From contig CANGNS010000017.1 of the NCBI GenBank assembly GCA_947455465.1, forward strand, positions 21,361-85,360: DNA of 64,000 nt, given 5' to 3'. The stretch comes from Comamonadaceae bacterium (GTDB lineage: Bacteria > Pseudomonadota > Gammaproteobacteria > Burkholderiales > Burkholderiaceae_C). Positions 46,177-56,329 of this stretch are shown here, in pieces. How positions within the stretch are numbered: position 1 is the first letter of the stretch; each line of letters opens with the position of its first letter. Under the pieces are notes generated by a model that saw only the letters and a program-made list of their open reading frames with translations, ran no database searches and was not told the DNA's origin. Both the position numbers and the translations under genes were made by a program.

Positions 46177-46709
46177 AACAACTCCAGAGCCAGGCCCGCT
46201 TGGTCTTTGCCCGACAGGGCCGGGGTGTGGCCGTCCAGCGGCCAGTCAATACCGACGCGGGGATCGTTCCAGGCCAGGCAACGCTCGCTGGCCGGATCGT
46301 AGTAATCGGTGGTTTTGTACAAAAAGTCGGCGCTTTCGGACAGGACCAAAAAGCCGTGCGCCAGTCCTGGGGGCACCCACAACTGGCGCTGGTTGGCCTC
46401 GGACAGATGCTCGCCCACCCAGCGCCCGTAGGTGGGCGAGTCGCGCCGGATGTCGACCGCGACGTCAAACACCTCGCCGCGCACCACGCGCACCAACTTG
46501 CCCTGCGGCCGGTTTAGCTGGAAATGCATGCCGCGCAGCACGTGGCGCGCCGAGCGGGAGTGGTTGTCCTGCACGAAATCGATGTTCAGGCCGGTGGCCT
46601 GGGCAAAAACGCGTGCATTAAAGCTCTCCAAGAAAAAGCCCCGGCTGTCGCCAAACACTTTGGGCGCCAGCAGCAAGACGCCGTCGATGGCCGTTTTGGT
46701 CACTTCCAT
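46173..46709 (-). CDS. rfbC: dTDP-4-dehydrorhamnose 3,5-epimerase
   Basis: This 178-residue cupin-fold enzyme performs the third step of dTDP-L-rhamnose synthesis. Markers: FVQDNHSRS, LRGMHFQ (catalytic His), and VAVDIRRDSPTYG. Start overlaps the rmlA stop by one base (TGATG), and its stop overlaps pilB by four. Confidence 0.96.
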   Translation of the reverse strand: MEVTKTAIDGVLLLAPKVFGDSRGFFLESFNARVFAQATGLNIDFVQDNHSRSARHVLRGMHFQLNRPQGKLVRVVRGEVFDVAVDIRRDSPTYGRWVGEHLSEANQRQLWVPPGLAHGFLVLSESADFLYKTTDYYDPASERCLAWNDPRVGIDWPLDGHTPALSGKDQAGLALELL

Positions 46710-47605
46710 CAGAACACCTGCTCTTGCAGCAAACGCAGCAAATACTGTCCGTAGTCGGACTTGATGAGGGGCTGGGCCAGGCTTTGGAGCTGTGCCGCGT
46801 CAATCCAGCCATTGCGCCAGGCGATTTCTTCGGGCGCCGCCACTTTGAGGCCTTGGCGCTTTTCCACCGTGTAGATGAACTGGCTGGCCTCGAGCATGGA
46901 CTCGTGCGTGCCGGTATCGAGCCAGGCATAGCCCCGGCCCATGGTTTGCACGTCCAGCTGGCCCGCTTGCAGGTAAAGGCGATTGAGGTCGGTAATCTCC
47001 AGCTCGCCGCGCGCCGAGGGGCACAGCTGCCGCGCCAGGGTGCTGGCTTGGCCATCGTAAAAGTACAGGCCGGTGACCGCATAGCGCGATTTGGGCGCCG
47101 CTGGCTTTTCTTCCAGGCTGATGGCCTTGCCCTGCGCGTCAAACTCCACCACGCCGTAGCGCTGGGGGTCTTGCACCGCGTAGGCAAATACCGTGGCGCC
47201 GGTTTGCTGGGTTTGGGCCCCATGCAGCAGCCGGACAAAGTCGTGGCCGTAAAAAATATTGTCGCCCAGCACCAGCGCGCTGGGGCCGCCGGCCAGAAAG
47301 TCCTCGGCGATGATTAGCGCCTGCGCCAGGCCGTCGGGCCGCTCTTGCACCGCGTAGGTCAGCGAAATACCCCACTGGCTGCCGTCCCCCAGCAATTGTT
47401 GAAAGCGCGGCGTGTCCTGCGGCGTGGAGATGAGCAAAATGTCGCGGATGCCGGCCAGCAGCAAGGTGCACAGCGGGTAATACACCATGGGCTTGTCGTA
47501 AATGGGCAACAGTTGCTTGCTGACCACCTGGCTGGCCGGATACAGGCGCGTGCCCGATCCGCCGGCCAGGATGATGCCTTTGCGTTGCGAAACCGACTTG
47601 CTCAT
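46709..47605 (-). CDS. rfbA: Glucose-1-phosphate thymidylyltransferase
   Basis: This is 298 residues from ATG 47605 (the longer frame is inside rmlD). It makes dTDP-glucose from dTTP and glucose-1-phosphate. The nucleotide motif [20 protein letters not shown] and GDNIFYG are clear. First enzyme of the dTDP-rhamnose pathway; four-base overlap with rmlD. Confidence 0.96.
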   Translation of the reverse strand: MSKSVSQRKGIILAGGSGTRLYPASQVVSKQLLPIYDKPMVYYPLCTLLLAGIRDILLISTPQDTPRFQQLLGDGSQWGISLTYAVQERPDGLAQALIIAEDFLAGGPSALVLGDNIFYGHDFVRLLHGAQTQQTGATVFAYAVQDPQRYGVVEFDAQGKAISLEEKPAAPKSRYAVTGLYFYDGQASTLARQLCPSARGELEITDLNRLYLQAGQLDVQTMGRGYAWLDTGTHESMLEASQFIYTVEKRQGLKVAAPEEIAWRNGWIDAAQLQSLAQPLIKSDYGQYLLRLLQEQVF

Positions 47606-48516
47606 ACGTTCTTGTTCTCCAGGGACTCCTGCAAAAGGCGCAGGACACCTTGTTGCCAAAATGGTAAGTGTAGCGAAAATGAATCACCTATTTTTTGGCA
47701 GTCCAGGCGTGAGTTCAGCGGGCGCACTGCCGCCGTGGGGTAATCGGCCGTGCCTATGGGCTGCACCGCGCTGGCCTGCACCTGCAGTTCGTGCCCCAAG
47801 GCAGCGGCCTGTTCCAGCACAAATTGGGCATAGCCATGCCAGCTGGTCTGGCCAGCGGCGGCGCAGTGGTACAGGCCGGCCAGATCGGGCTGCGCTCGGG
47901 CGCGCACCAGCATGTGGGCGCAGACGTCGGCCAGCAAGTCGGCCCCGGTGGGCGCGCCGATTTGGTCGTCAATGACCTTGAGCGGCGTTCCTTGCTTGGC
48001 CAGGCGCAACATGGTTTTGGCGAAATTGCCGCCGCGCGCGCCATACACCCAGCTGGTGCGCACAATAAGGTGTTGGGTGTGGGCGGCCACGGCCAGGTCA
48101 CCGGCCAGCTTGCTTTGGCCGTAGACGCTCAGGGGCGCGCCGCTGGCACTTTCGCGCCAGGGCTGTGTTCCGCTGCCGTCATACACATAGTCGCTAGAGA
48201 AATGAACCAGCCAGGCGCCCAGGCGGCTGGCTTCTTCGGCCAAGGTTTGCGGGCCGTGGGCGTTAATGGCAAAAGCAGCGTCGGGCTCGCTTTGGGCTTT
48301 GTCGACGGCGGTGTAGGCGCCGGCGTTGATGATCACATCGGGTGCCACCTGGCGCACCGTTTGCGCCAAACCGGCGCGGTCACGCAAATCGCCGCACAGA
48401 CCCTGCGGGTTGTCACCGGCGCGGCTGGCCAGTGCGATTACCGTGCCTAGCGGGGCCAGGCTGCGTTGCAGCTCCCAGCCCACCTGGCCGTTACGGCCGA
48501 GCAGCAAAATCTTCAT
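47602..48516 (-). CDS. rfbD: dTDP-4-dehydrorhamnose reductase
   Basis: This is 304 residues with start at 48516 ([13 protein letters not shown]). NADPH-binding short-chain fold: [10 protein letters not shown], the active-site FSSDYVYDG and YGQSKLAGD (Tyr, Lys). It reduces the 4-keto sugar to dTDP-L-rhamnose. Overlaps rfbB and rfbA by four bases on each side. Confidence 0.95.
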   Translation of the reverse strand: MKILLLGRNGQVGWELQRSLAPLGTVIALASRAGDNPQGLCGDLRDRAGLAQTVRQVAPDVIINAGAYTAVDKAQSEPDAAFAINAHGPQTLAEEASRLGAWLVHFSSDYVYDGSGTQPWRESASGAPLSVYGQSKLAGDLAVAAHTQHLIVRTSWVYGARGGNFAKTMLRLAKQGTPLKVIDDQIGAPTGADLLADVCAHMLVRARAQPDLAGLYHCAAAGQTSWHGYAQFVLEQAAALGHELQVQASAVQPIGTADYPTAAVRPLNSRLDCQKIGDSFSLHLPFWQQGVLRLLQESLENKNV

Positions 48517-49589
48517 GCGGTGCTGCCCGGCTGCGCGTAGTGGCTTTGCACCCAGTCGCGGTAGGCGCCCGATTGCACTTCTTGCACCCATTGCGGGTGG
48601 TCCAGGTACCACTGCACGGTTTTGCGGATGCCGCTTTCAAAGGTTTCGGCCGGCTTCCAACCCAGGTCGGCGCTGAGTTTGCGGGCGTCGATCGCGTAGC
48701 GGCGGTCGTGGCCGGGGCGGTCTGCCACAAAACTGATTTGGCTGGCATAGGGCAGCCCGTCTGAGCGCGGCTGCAGCTCGTCGAGCAGGGCGCAGACGCG
48801 CTGCACGATCTCCAGGTTGGGCTTTTCGTTCCAGCCGCCCACGTTGTAGGTCTGCCCCGGCTGGCCGGCGGCCAGCACGGTGCGCAAGGCGCTGCAATGG
48901 TCGTTGACAAACAACCAGTCGCGCACCTGCTGGCCGTCGCCATACACCGGCAGGGCTTTGCCCGCCAAAGCATTGACGATCATCAGCGGGATCAGCTTTT
49001 CCGGGAAGTGCAGCGGCCCGTAGTTGTTGCTGCAGTGGGTGGTCAGCACAGGCAGGCCGTAGGTGTGGTGGTAGGCGCGCACCAGGTGGTCGCTGGCGGC
49101 TTTGGAGGCCGAATAGGGGCTGTTGGGCGCGTAGCGGTGCGCCTCGGTGAACGCGGGTGCCTCGGGCTCCAGGCTGCCGTAGACCTCGTCCGTGGAGACG
49201 TGCAGAAAGCGAAACGCTGCCTGCTGCGCGGGCGCAAGCGTCTGCCAGTAGGCGCGCACGGCCTCGAGCAAAGAAAAAGTGCCCACCACATTGGTTTGGA
49301 TAAACGCCCCGGGCCCCGAAATGGAGCGGTCCACATGGCTTTCGGCGGCGAAATGCAGCACGGCCCGGATCTGGTGGCGCGCTAAAAGCTCGCCCACCAA
49401 GGCCGTATCGCCAATGTCGCCGTGCACAAAGACATGGCGCGGGTCGTTTTGCAGCGACTCCAGGTTGCGCAGATTGCCTGCGTAGGTCAGCTTGTCCAGG
49501 TTGACCAGGGTTTCCTCGCTCTGGGCCAGCCAGTCGAGTACAAAGTTGCTGCCAATAAAGCCGGCACCGCCAGTGACCAAAATTGCCAT
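48513..49589 (-). CDS. rfbB: dTDP-glucose 4,6-dehydratase
   Basis: This 358-residue extended SDR enzyme begins [15 protein letters not shown] (NAD-binding). The active-site STDEVYGSL and [15 protein letters not shown] (Tyr, Lys) are present. It forms dTDP-4-keto-6-deoxyglucose. It starts five bases after the bdhA stop, so both probably share a transcript. The downstream genes rfbD, rfbA, rfbC complete dTDP-L-rhamnose synthesis. Confidence 0.96.
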   Translation of the reverse strand: MAILVTGGAGFIGSNFVLDWLAQSEETLVNLDKLTYAGNLRNLESLQNDPRHVFVHGDIGDTALVGELLARHQIRAVLHFAAESHVDRSISGPGAFIQTNVVGTFSLLEAVRAYWQTLAPAQQAAFRFLHVSTDEVYGSLEPEAPAFTEAHRYAPNSPYSASKAASDHLVRAYHHTYGLPVLTTHCSNNYGPLHFPEKLIPLMIVNALAGKALPVYGDGQQVRDWLFVNDHCSALRTVLAAGQPGQTYNVGGWNEKPNLEIVQRVCALLDELQPRSDGLPYASQISFVADRPGHDRRYAIDARKLSADLGWKPAETFESGIRKTVQWYLDHPQWVQEVQSGAYRDWVQSHYAQPGSTA

Positions 49590-49594
49590 ATTGT

Positions 49595-50365
49595 TTACTG
49601 TGCGGCCCAGCCGCCGTCCATATTCCAGGCCACGCCGCGCACATTGTCAGCCGCCTTGGAGCACAGAAAAACCGCCAGTGCGCCCAGCTCTTCGGGCGTG
49701 GTGAACTGCAAAGAAGGCTCTTTCTCGGCCAGCAACTGGCGCTTGGCTTCCTCGTTGCTGATGCCCAGCGCGGCTGCTTTGGCGTCCACCTGCTTTTGTA
49801 CTAAGGGCGTCAGCACCCAGCCCGGGCAGATGGCGTTGCAGGTGACGCCGGTGGTGGCGTTCTCCAGCGCGGTGACCTTGGTCAGGCCAACCAGGCCGTG
49901 TTTGGCCGCCACGTAGGCCGATTTTTCGGCCGATGCCACCAAGCCGTGGACCGATGCGACGTTGACGATGCGCCCCCAGTTGCGCTCGCGCATGCCGGGC
50001 AAAACCATGCGGCTGGCGTGGAACGCGCTGCTCAGGTTGATGGCGATGACTGCGTCCCAGCGCTCGGGCGGGAAGTTTTCGATGCGCGCCACATGCTGAA
50101 TGCCTGCGTTGTTGACCAGCACGTCCACGCCACCAAAAGTGGCTTGCGCGTGGCGCACCATGTCCTCGATCTCGGCGGGCTTGGACATGTCGGCGCCGTG
50201 GTAACTCACCTGCACGCCCAGGGCGCGGACCTGGGCCAGGGCCGCGTCCACCTCGCCAAAGCCGTTCATGACGATATTGGCGCCTTGGGCGGCCAGCGCC
50301 TGGGCCAGGCCCAGACCAATGCCGCTGGTCGATCCGGTGACCAGCGCGGTTTTTCCTTGAAGCAT
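49595..50365 (-). CDS. bdhA: 3-hydroxybutyrate dehydrogenase
   Basis: This is 256 residues from ATG 50365; the TTG one codon earlier is disfavoured because AGAGGAAAG lies at proper spacing. SDR fold: [20 protein letters not shown], catalytic Ser in VASVHG, and Tyr/Lys in YVAAKHG. The TPLVQKQVD and [10 protein letters not shown] motifs are those of BdhA. It oxidises 3-hydroxybutyrate, the monomer of PHB, to acetoacetate. Five bases separate it from the rfbB start, so it is the first gene of the long minus-strand operon. Confidence 0.9.
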   Translation of the reverse strand: MLQGKTALVTGSTSGIGLGLAQALAAQGANIVMNGFGEVDAALAQVRALGVQVSYHGADMSKPAEIEDMVRHAQATFGGVDVLVNNAGIQHVARIENFPPERWDAVIAINLSSAFHASRMVLPGMRERNWGRIVNVASVHGLVASAEKSAYVAAKHGLVGLTKVTALENATTGVTCNAICPGWVLTPLVQKQVDAKAAALGISNEEAKRQLLAEKEPSLQFTTPEELGALAVFLCSKAADNVRGVAWNMDGGWAAQ

Positions 50366-50456
50366 CAAACTTTCCTCTGCACGGCGGCTTTTTGGGGGTT
50401 CTTGGTAGGGGGTTCTATTAGGATGCGCACATTATCGTGCCGACTCTGACGGCTTC

Positions 50457-51380
50457 ATGACCTGCCAAGCGCCTCATTTCCCTATGACGACACCCCAACT
50501 GCACCATATTTCCTGCACCGCGCCGGTGCCCCACCGCATGGCGTATTGGCAATGGGGCGACGCGCAGGCGGCCCACACCGTGGTGTGCGTGCACGGCCTG
50601 TCGCGCCAGGGGCGCGACTTTGACGTGCTGGCCCAGGCCTTGGTGGAGCGCTCCGGCGGCGCGCTGCGCGTAGTCTGCCCCGACGTGGTCGGGCGCGGCC
50701 AAAGCGACTATTTGGCCGATCCGCAGGGCTACCAGCTGCCCACCTACGTGGCCGACATGCTCGAACTGCTGGCCCACCTGCGCCCGGCAACGCTGGACTG
50801 GGTGGGCACCAGCATGGGCGGCCTTATCGGCATGCTGCTGTGCGCCTATGCGCCCACCGTAGGCGTGCAGGTGCGCCGCCTGGTGCTCAATGACGTGGGC
50901 CCGGCCATCGAATGGCAGGCGTTGCAGCGCATTGGCCAGTATTTGGGCAAAAGCGGGCATTTCGCATCGGTGCAGCAAGCGGCCAACGCCATGTGGGCGG
51001 TGTCCAGCAGTTTTGGGCCGCACTCGCGGGCGCAGTGGCTGGCTTTGTCGCAGGCCATGGTCAAGCCGGTGCAAGACGCCAGCGGCCAGCCCGTCTACGC
51101 CTTGCATTACGACCCGGCGATTGCCCAGCCCTTTGGCGCCACCACCGAGCAGCAGGCCGAAGAGGGCGAGGCGCTGCTTTGGCAGGCCTATGACGCTGTT
51201 ACCGCCCAGACCTTGCTGTTGCGTGGCGCCCAATCGGACTTGCTGTCCCCAGCCACGGCGCAGCAGATGGCCGAGCGCGGCCCGCGCGCGCGCCTGCTTG
51301 AGTTCGCGGGCGTGGGCCACGCACCCACGCTGATTGCGTCGGACCAGATCGACGCCGTAGCGGGCTTTTTGCTGGACTAG
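50457..51380 (+). CDS. Alpha/beta-fold hydrolase
   Basis: This is up to 307 residues; a second in-frame ATG at 50484 is an alternative start. The alpha/beta hydrolase core has HGLSRQGRDF (oxyanion region), the nucleophile elbow GTSMGGL (Ser), and a late His in GVGHAPTL. Substrate is not known. It is divergent from bdhA, with an inverted repeat (GCAC/GTGC, 50427-50440) in the short gap that coincides with a -10-like GATAAT on the minus strand. relA follows 31 bases later. Confidence 0.82.
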   Translation: MTCQAPHFPMTTPQLHHISCTAPVPHRMAYWQWGDAQAAHTVVCVHGLSRQGRDFDVLAQALVERSGGALRVVCPDVVGRGQSDYLADPQGYQLPTYVADMLELLAHLRPATLDWVGTSMGGLIGMLLCAYAPTVGVQVRRLVLNDVGPAIEWQALQRIGQYLGKSGHFASVQQAANAMWAVSSSFGPHSRAQWLALSQAMVKPVQDASGQPVYALHYDPAIAQPFGATTEQQAEEGEALLWQAYDAVTAQTLLLRGAQSDLLSPATAQQMAERGPRARLLEFAGVGHAPTLIASDQIDAVAGFLLD

Positions 51381-51411
51381 GCCTTAAAAAAACCGCAGCA
51401 CCCCGCCAGCC

Positions 51412-53610
51412 ATGACTGCCCCTGCCGACACAGCCCCCGCAGCCGATGCGCTGGCGCGTGCGCGGGCGTTTGCCGAGCCCCTGTTGGCCAATGCCCTGCT
51501 CGACACCGCCGAGAACATGCTGGCCCATGCCGACGCGGTGGCCGCCATCTTGCGCGCCATCGGCGGCTCCGAGGCCATGCAGGCGGCCAGCTATTTGGTC
51601 TACGCCAGCGAGCACCTGAACAAGCCCCACGAAGTCATCAGCAAAGCTTTTGGCGCCAATTTTGCCGATTTGGCCCAAGAAACCAGCAAACTGGTGCGCC
51701 TGCAACGCATGGCGCGCATCGCCCAAAACGCCGCCAGCCGCGCCGGCCAGGCCGCGCCCATGGCGCAAACGGCTGCCGCCCAAACCGAGAGCGTGCGCAA
51801 AATGCTGCTGGCCTTTTCGCGCGACTTGCGCGTGGTCATGCTGCACCTGGCCTCGCGCTTGCAGACGCTGCGCCATTTCGCGGCCAGCAAGTTGCCGGTG
51901 CCGCCAGGCCTGGCCGCCGAGTCTTTGCAGGTGTTTGCGCCCCTGGCCAACCGCCTGGGCGTGTGGGAAATCAAGTGGGAAATCGAGGACCTGGCCTTTC
52001 GCTTTCTGGAGCCGCAGACCTACCGCGAAGTGGCAGGCTGGCTGGACCAAAAACGCAGCGTGCGCGAGGCCGCCGTCGCCCAGGTGCGCCAGCAACTGGC
52101 CGACGAGTTGCTGGCGCAGGGCATCACCGCGCAGGTGCAAGGCCGGCCCAAGCACATTTACAGCATCGTCAAAAAAATGCGCGGCAAGTCGCTGGGCTTT
52201 GAACAGGTGTACGACATCCGGGCGCTGCGCGTGATCGTGCCCTCGGTGCCCGATTGCTATGCGGCGCTGAGCTGGGTGCACAGCCGCTTTACCCCGCTAA
52301 GCGAAGAGTTTGACGACTACATCGCCCGGCCCAAGGCCAACGGCTACCAGTCGCTGCACACCGTGGTGCGCGATGCCGATGGCCAGGCCATTGAGGTGCA
52401 AATCCGCACCAGCGCCATGCACCAACATTCTGAGCACGGCGTGGCGGCGCACTGGGTGTACAAAGAAGCGGGCGCCAAAGGCTACGCTGGCGTGTCGGCC
52501 AGCGGCGCCTACGAAGCCAAGATTGCGGTGCTGCGCCAGCTGCTGGCCTGGGAGCGCGAACTGTCTGGCGCGGCCGCGCAGGGCCCCAGCGCGGCCGATG
52601 CCGCGCTGCTCGATGACCGCATTTACGTGCTCACGCCCGACGCGGCCATTGTCGAACTAGCCCCCGGCGCCACGCCGGTGGACTTTGCTTACAGCGTGCA
52701 CACCACCCTGGGCCACCGCTGCCGAGGCGCGCGCGTGGACGGCGCGTTGGTGCCGCTGAACACGCCGCTCAAAAACGGGCAGACGGTTGAAATCACTACC
52801 GCCAAAGAAGGCGGCCCCTCGCGCGACTGGCTCAATTTGGAGCTGGGCTTTTTGGTCAGCCACCGCGCCCGCGCCAAGGTGCGGGCCTACTTCAACGCGC
52901 TGGCGCTGGACCAAACCGTCGCCAAAGGGCGCGAGGCGGTCGAAAAACTGCTGCAGCGCGAGGGCAAAACCGCCCTCAAGCTGGACGATCTAGCCGCGCA
53001 GCTGGGCTTTCATGCGGCCGATGACTTGTTTGAGGTGGTTGGCAAAGACGAGTTTTCGCTGCGCAATATCGAAATCTTGCTGCGCCCGCCCGAGCCCGCG
53101 CCCAATGCCGACGATGTAGTCCACCTCAAAAAACCCCGCGCCGCGCCCAGCGGCCAAGGCGGTGTGCTGGTGGTGGGCGTCGACTCTTTGATGACGCAAC
53201 TGGCCAAATGCTGCAAGCCCGCGCCGCCAGACCTGATCAGCGGCTTTGTTACGCGGGGCAAAGGCGTGAGCGTGCACCGCGCCGATTGCTCCAACCTGCG
53301 CAACATGGTGCAGCGCAGCGGCGACCGGGTGATCGAGGTGCAATGGGGCCAAAGCCGCACCGCCCAAGCGACCGGCCAGGTCTACCCGGTGGATGTGGCC
53401 ATCGAGGCCGTAGACCGCCAAGGCCTTTTGCGCGATATTTCGGAAGTGTTTTCCAAAGAAAAAATGAACGTCATCGCCGTCCAAACCCAAAGCGTCAAGG
53501 GCGTGGCCTGGATGACCTTCACCGTCGAAGTGGCCGACTCCGGGCGCTTGGGCAAAGTGCTGGGGACGATTGGCGGGCTGGCGGGGGTGAGGGCGGCTAG
53601 GCGGCGCTAA
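51412..53610 (+). CDS. relA: RelA-type (p)ppGpp synthetase with degenerate hydrolase domain
   Basis: This 732-residue protein has the synthetase motif ExDD at Glu299-Phe-Asp301-Asp302 (EEFDDYIARPKANGYQS), which marks the RelA subtype; SpoT-type enzymes have RxKD. The N-terminal HD hydrolase domain has lost its catalytic His-Asp: the expected AALLHD segment reads AASYLVYASEHL. TGS (ATPVDFAYSVHTTLGH), the cysteines of the zinc-finger region (AKCCKP) and a C-terminal ACT domain follow. It makes (p)ppGpp on ribosomes stalled with uncharged tRNA. An active SpoT/Rel must exist elsewhere for turnover. Confidence 0.92.
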   Translation: MTAPADTAPAADALARARAFAEPLLANALLDTAENMLAHADAVAAILRAIGGSEAMQAASYLVYASEHLNKPHEVISKAFGANFADLAQETSKLVRLQRMARIAQNAASRAGQAAPMAQTAAAQTESVRKMLLAFSRDLRVVMLHLASRLQTLRHFAASKLPVPPGLAAESLQVFAPLANRLGVWEIKWEIEDLAFRFLEPQTYREVAGWLDQKRSVREAAVAQVRQQLADELLAQGITAQVQGRPKHIYSIVKKMRGKSLGFEQVYDIRALRVIVPSVPDCYAALSWVHSRFTPLSEEFDDYIARPKANGYQSLHTVVRDADGQAIEVQIRTSAMHQHSEHGVAAHWVYKEAGAKGYAGVSASGAYEAKIAVLRQLLAWERELSGAAAQGPSAADAALLDDRIYVLTPDAAIVELAPGATPVDFAYSVHTTLGHRCRGARVDGALVPLNTPLKNGQTVEITTAKEGGPSRDWLNLELGFLVSHRARAKVRAYFNALALDQTVAKGREAVEKLLQREGKTALKLDDLAAQLGFHAADDLFEVVGKDEFSLRNIEILLRPPEPAPNADDVVHLKKPRAAPSGQGGVLVVGVDSLMTQLAKCCKPAPPDLISGFVTRGKGVSVHRADCSNLRNMVQRSGDRVIEVQWGQSRTAQATGQVYPVDVAIEAVDRQGLLRDISEVFSKEKMNVIAVQTQSVKGVAWMTFTVEVADSGRLGKVLGTIGGLAGVRAARRR

Positions 53611-53616
53611 CGCGCT

Positions 53617-54270
<654 letters not shown>

Positions 54271-54373
54271 GGTGGCTTCGTTTCATGGGTTCAGGGGGCG
54301 CGCCAGGCGGCGGCCAGGCGCATGGGCCAAACTCTAACCCATTGATGCCGGGCCGGGGAACGAGTGGGTGCCA

Positions 54374-55510
54374 TTAAGGCGCGGCCTTGGGCTTCCAGTC
54401 CCGAAACACGTCGATGTCCACGCCGTCGGGGTAGTTGAGCAGGCCCGGCTTAAAGCCTTTTTCGCCTTTTTTGCCGTAATGCCAGATGAATTTCTTGGTT
54501 TCGCGGTCTATGACGACCACGCGGTCGTTGAGGTCATCGACGACCAGGATGTCGCCGGTGATGGGCAGTTCGCGGGCAATCGAGCAGTGGTCCAGGCTGG
54601 CTTCGCCACTGGCAACAAAGTATTCCCAGACGATTTTGCCCGTGGCGGGGTCAAAAATGACCACTCGGCCTGGTTTGACAAAGTCGGCCACGATGATGTG
54701 CTTGCCGCCCGGTGTAGGGAAGGCATCTGAGGGGTAGCGGATATGCGGCGCCACCACGCTCCAGACCACGGCGCCCGTACGCGTCATGCGGGTGATGCGC
54801 GCGCCGGTGATTTCCGAGACCAAGATATCGCCGTTGTCCATGGGCGTGGCGCCGTTGGGGTAGGCCAGCTCGGTGGGCGGGTTGTGGCGGCAGCGGCCTG
54901 GCGTGCCCCATTGGGTGGTGACAGCGTTGGTTTGGGGGTCAATGATCAAGACGCGGCAGTTGCGGATGTCGGCGGTCAAGAACTTACCGTCGGCCAGCAA
55001 ATGCGCATCGTCCGGGTAATTGAGCAGGCCTTGGCCGCGGCCCCGGGTGTCGGGCACGCCGTATGTCCAGGTTATTTGCCGGCTGGCGTAGTCCACGATA
55101 TGCACATCGAAGTTGTCCTCCTCGCTTACGGCCAGTTGCTTGCCGTCGGCAGAGAAATTCACATCCTCGTTGCCCCGGTACAGCTTGAGGCTAGGCGAGG
55201 GAAACTCCCAGACGATGCGCTTGTCGGGCGCGATTTCTATGAGCCGGTTGTTGCGCCGGTCGGCAATCACGATGGGAAAGGGCAGCGGCTTGCCCCAGGA
55301 CGCCACCGGCCGCTCGCGGTTACCCGTGACCGGTGGAATGGGCGGTAACACCGCGCCACTAGAGACCTGGCCTGCGCCGTGCATCTCGGGTGTGACTGTC
55401 ACCGCGATGCCGCTGTCTTGCTTGGAGTGCGGGGTTTGCGCCAAGGTGGCCAAGGGCAGCGCCGTGCTACCTACAGCGATGCATAACAGTGCTTGGCGAA
55501 AAATAGACAT
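54374..55510 (-). CDS. Exported beta-propeller protein of unknown function
   Basis: This is 378 residues with a signal peptide (about 1-25, ATLAQ) from ATG 55510; an ATG six codons earlier is possible. Repeating blades with Asp/Asn-Asn-Arg (DRRNNRLIEI, DDLNDRVVVID, ILVSEITGARITR) and IVWE/IVWEY strands fit a six-bladed PQQ/NHL-type propeller. No PQQ-binding or catalytic motif can be assigned. It lies after an alpha-carbonic anhydrase, also exported, on the same strand with a 57-base gap. It probably acts in the periplasm as a scaffold or ligand-binding protein. Confidence 0.65.
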   Translation of the reverse strand: MSIFRQALLCIAVGSTALPLATLAQTPHSKQDSGIAVTVTPEMHGAGQVSSGAVLPPIPPVTGNRERPVASWGKPLPFPIVIADRRNNRLIEIAPDKRIVWEFPSPSLKLYRGNEDVNFSADGKQLAVSEEDNFDVHIVDYASRQITWTYGVPDTRGRGQGLLNYPDDAHLLADGKFLTADIRNCRVLIIDPQTNAVTTQWGTPGRCRHNPPTELAYPNGATPMDNGDILVSEITGARITRMTRTGAVVWSVVAPHIRYPSDAFPTPGGKHIIVADFVKPGRVVIFDPATGKIVWEYFVASGEASLDHCSIARELPITGDILVVDDLNDRVVVIDRETKKFIWHYGKKGEKGFKPGLLNYPDGVDIDVFRDWKPKAAP

Positions 55511-55567
55511 GATGGGCCTGGCTTTCAATGTAGGTGGGGCTCGGGTTTGCGCCCTTGGTTTGCGCGA

Positions 55568-56266
55568 TTAAGGGCTTTGCACCACGGTGCGGCCGTTCAT
55601 GTCCTGCACGGCCCGCGCTTGGGGCGCAAAGTGCTGCTGGTAAGCGGCCAGTTGCTCGGCTGACACGGTGCGCACCTCTTTCATCACCACCCACACAACG
55701 CCTTGGGTGCAGGGTGGCGCGGTCACGGAGCCGGTATATCGGTAGTAGCCCCGCGTGGCGGGCAGGACGAGCGCCGGGTCAAAGTGCCAATCGGCGCTGC
55801 GGTGGTCGCCATCGGCTTGTGCGGGAATCAGCGGCAGCAGCCACTGCAGCGCCGGATCGGGCGCGCCAAGGCGGTACAGCACCTCTAAGGCCAGCAACTC
55901 GCCGCGCGTGCCTTTGTGCAGCAAATGGGCGGCCATCGCGAAGTCCTCGCCCTCGATTTGTTCGCCCGCCGGGCTGTGGAAATGCACTTGCTCCAAGCGG
56001 TACACCTGATCGCCGATGCGCAACCGGTTGGGGACCGAGACGCGTACGCGCGCGGTGTGCGTGTCATTGGCGATGGCTGGCGGGCCGCTTTGGTAACTAA
56101 AGACCAGTGGCGGCAGCTTTTGCGTGACCGCATGGCGGATATTGATGGGCGACTGCGCCATGCCTCGCGCGCACAGGTCGGCGTGCGCGGGTGGCGCTGT
56201 CCAAGTGGCCAGCGCGATGAGCGCAAAAGCCAGGGCTTGCAAAGGCTTGCGGGCTAGAGATGTCAT
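55568..56266 (-). CDS. Periplasmic alpha-type carbonic anhydrase, N-terminally short
   Basis: This is 232 residues with a signal peptide (about 1-29, AHA). The three zinc histidines of alpha-carbonic anhydrases are recognisable: His95 and His97 in EQVHFHSPAG, and His114 in MAAHLLHKG. The mature protein begins almost directly at CARGMAQSPINI, so the usual N-terminal Trp/Tyr/Gly-rich stretch (about 20 residues in other family members) is missing. It interconverts CO2 and bicarbonate in the periplasm. The gene lies between an EamA transporter and the propeller protein. Confidence 0.85.
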   Translation of the reverse strand: MTSLARKPLQALAFALIALATWTAPPAHADLCARGMAQSPINIRHAVTQKLPPLVFSYQSGPPAIANDTHTARVRVSVPNRLRIGDQVYRLEQVHFHSPAGEQIEGEDFAMAAHLLHKGTRGELLALEVLYRLGAPDPALQWLLPLIPAQADGDHRSADWHFDPALVLPATRGYYRYTGSVTAPPCTQGVVWVVMKEVRTVSAEQLAAYQQHFAPQARAVQDMNGRTVVQSP

Positions 56267-56329
56267 GCGCCCATGCTAGGGCGGGGCCTGCGCGCAAGCT
56301 TTGCGCAAAATCAAAAGGCGTGGGCGTTC

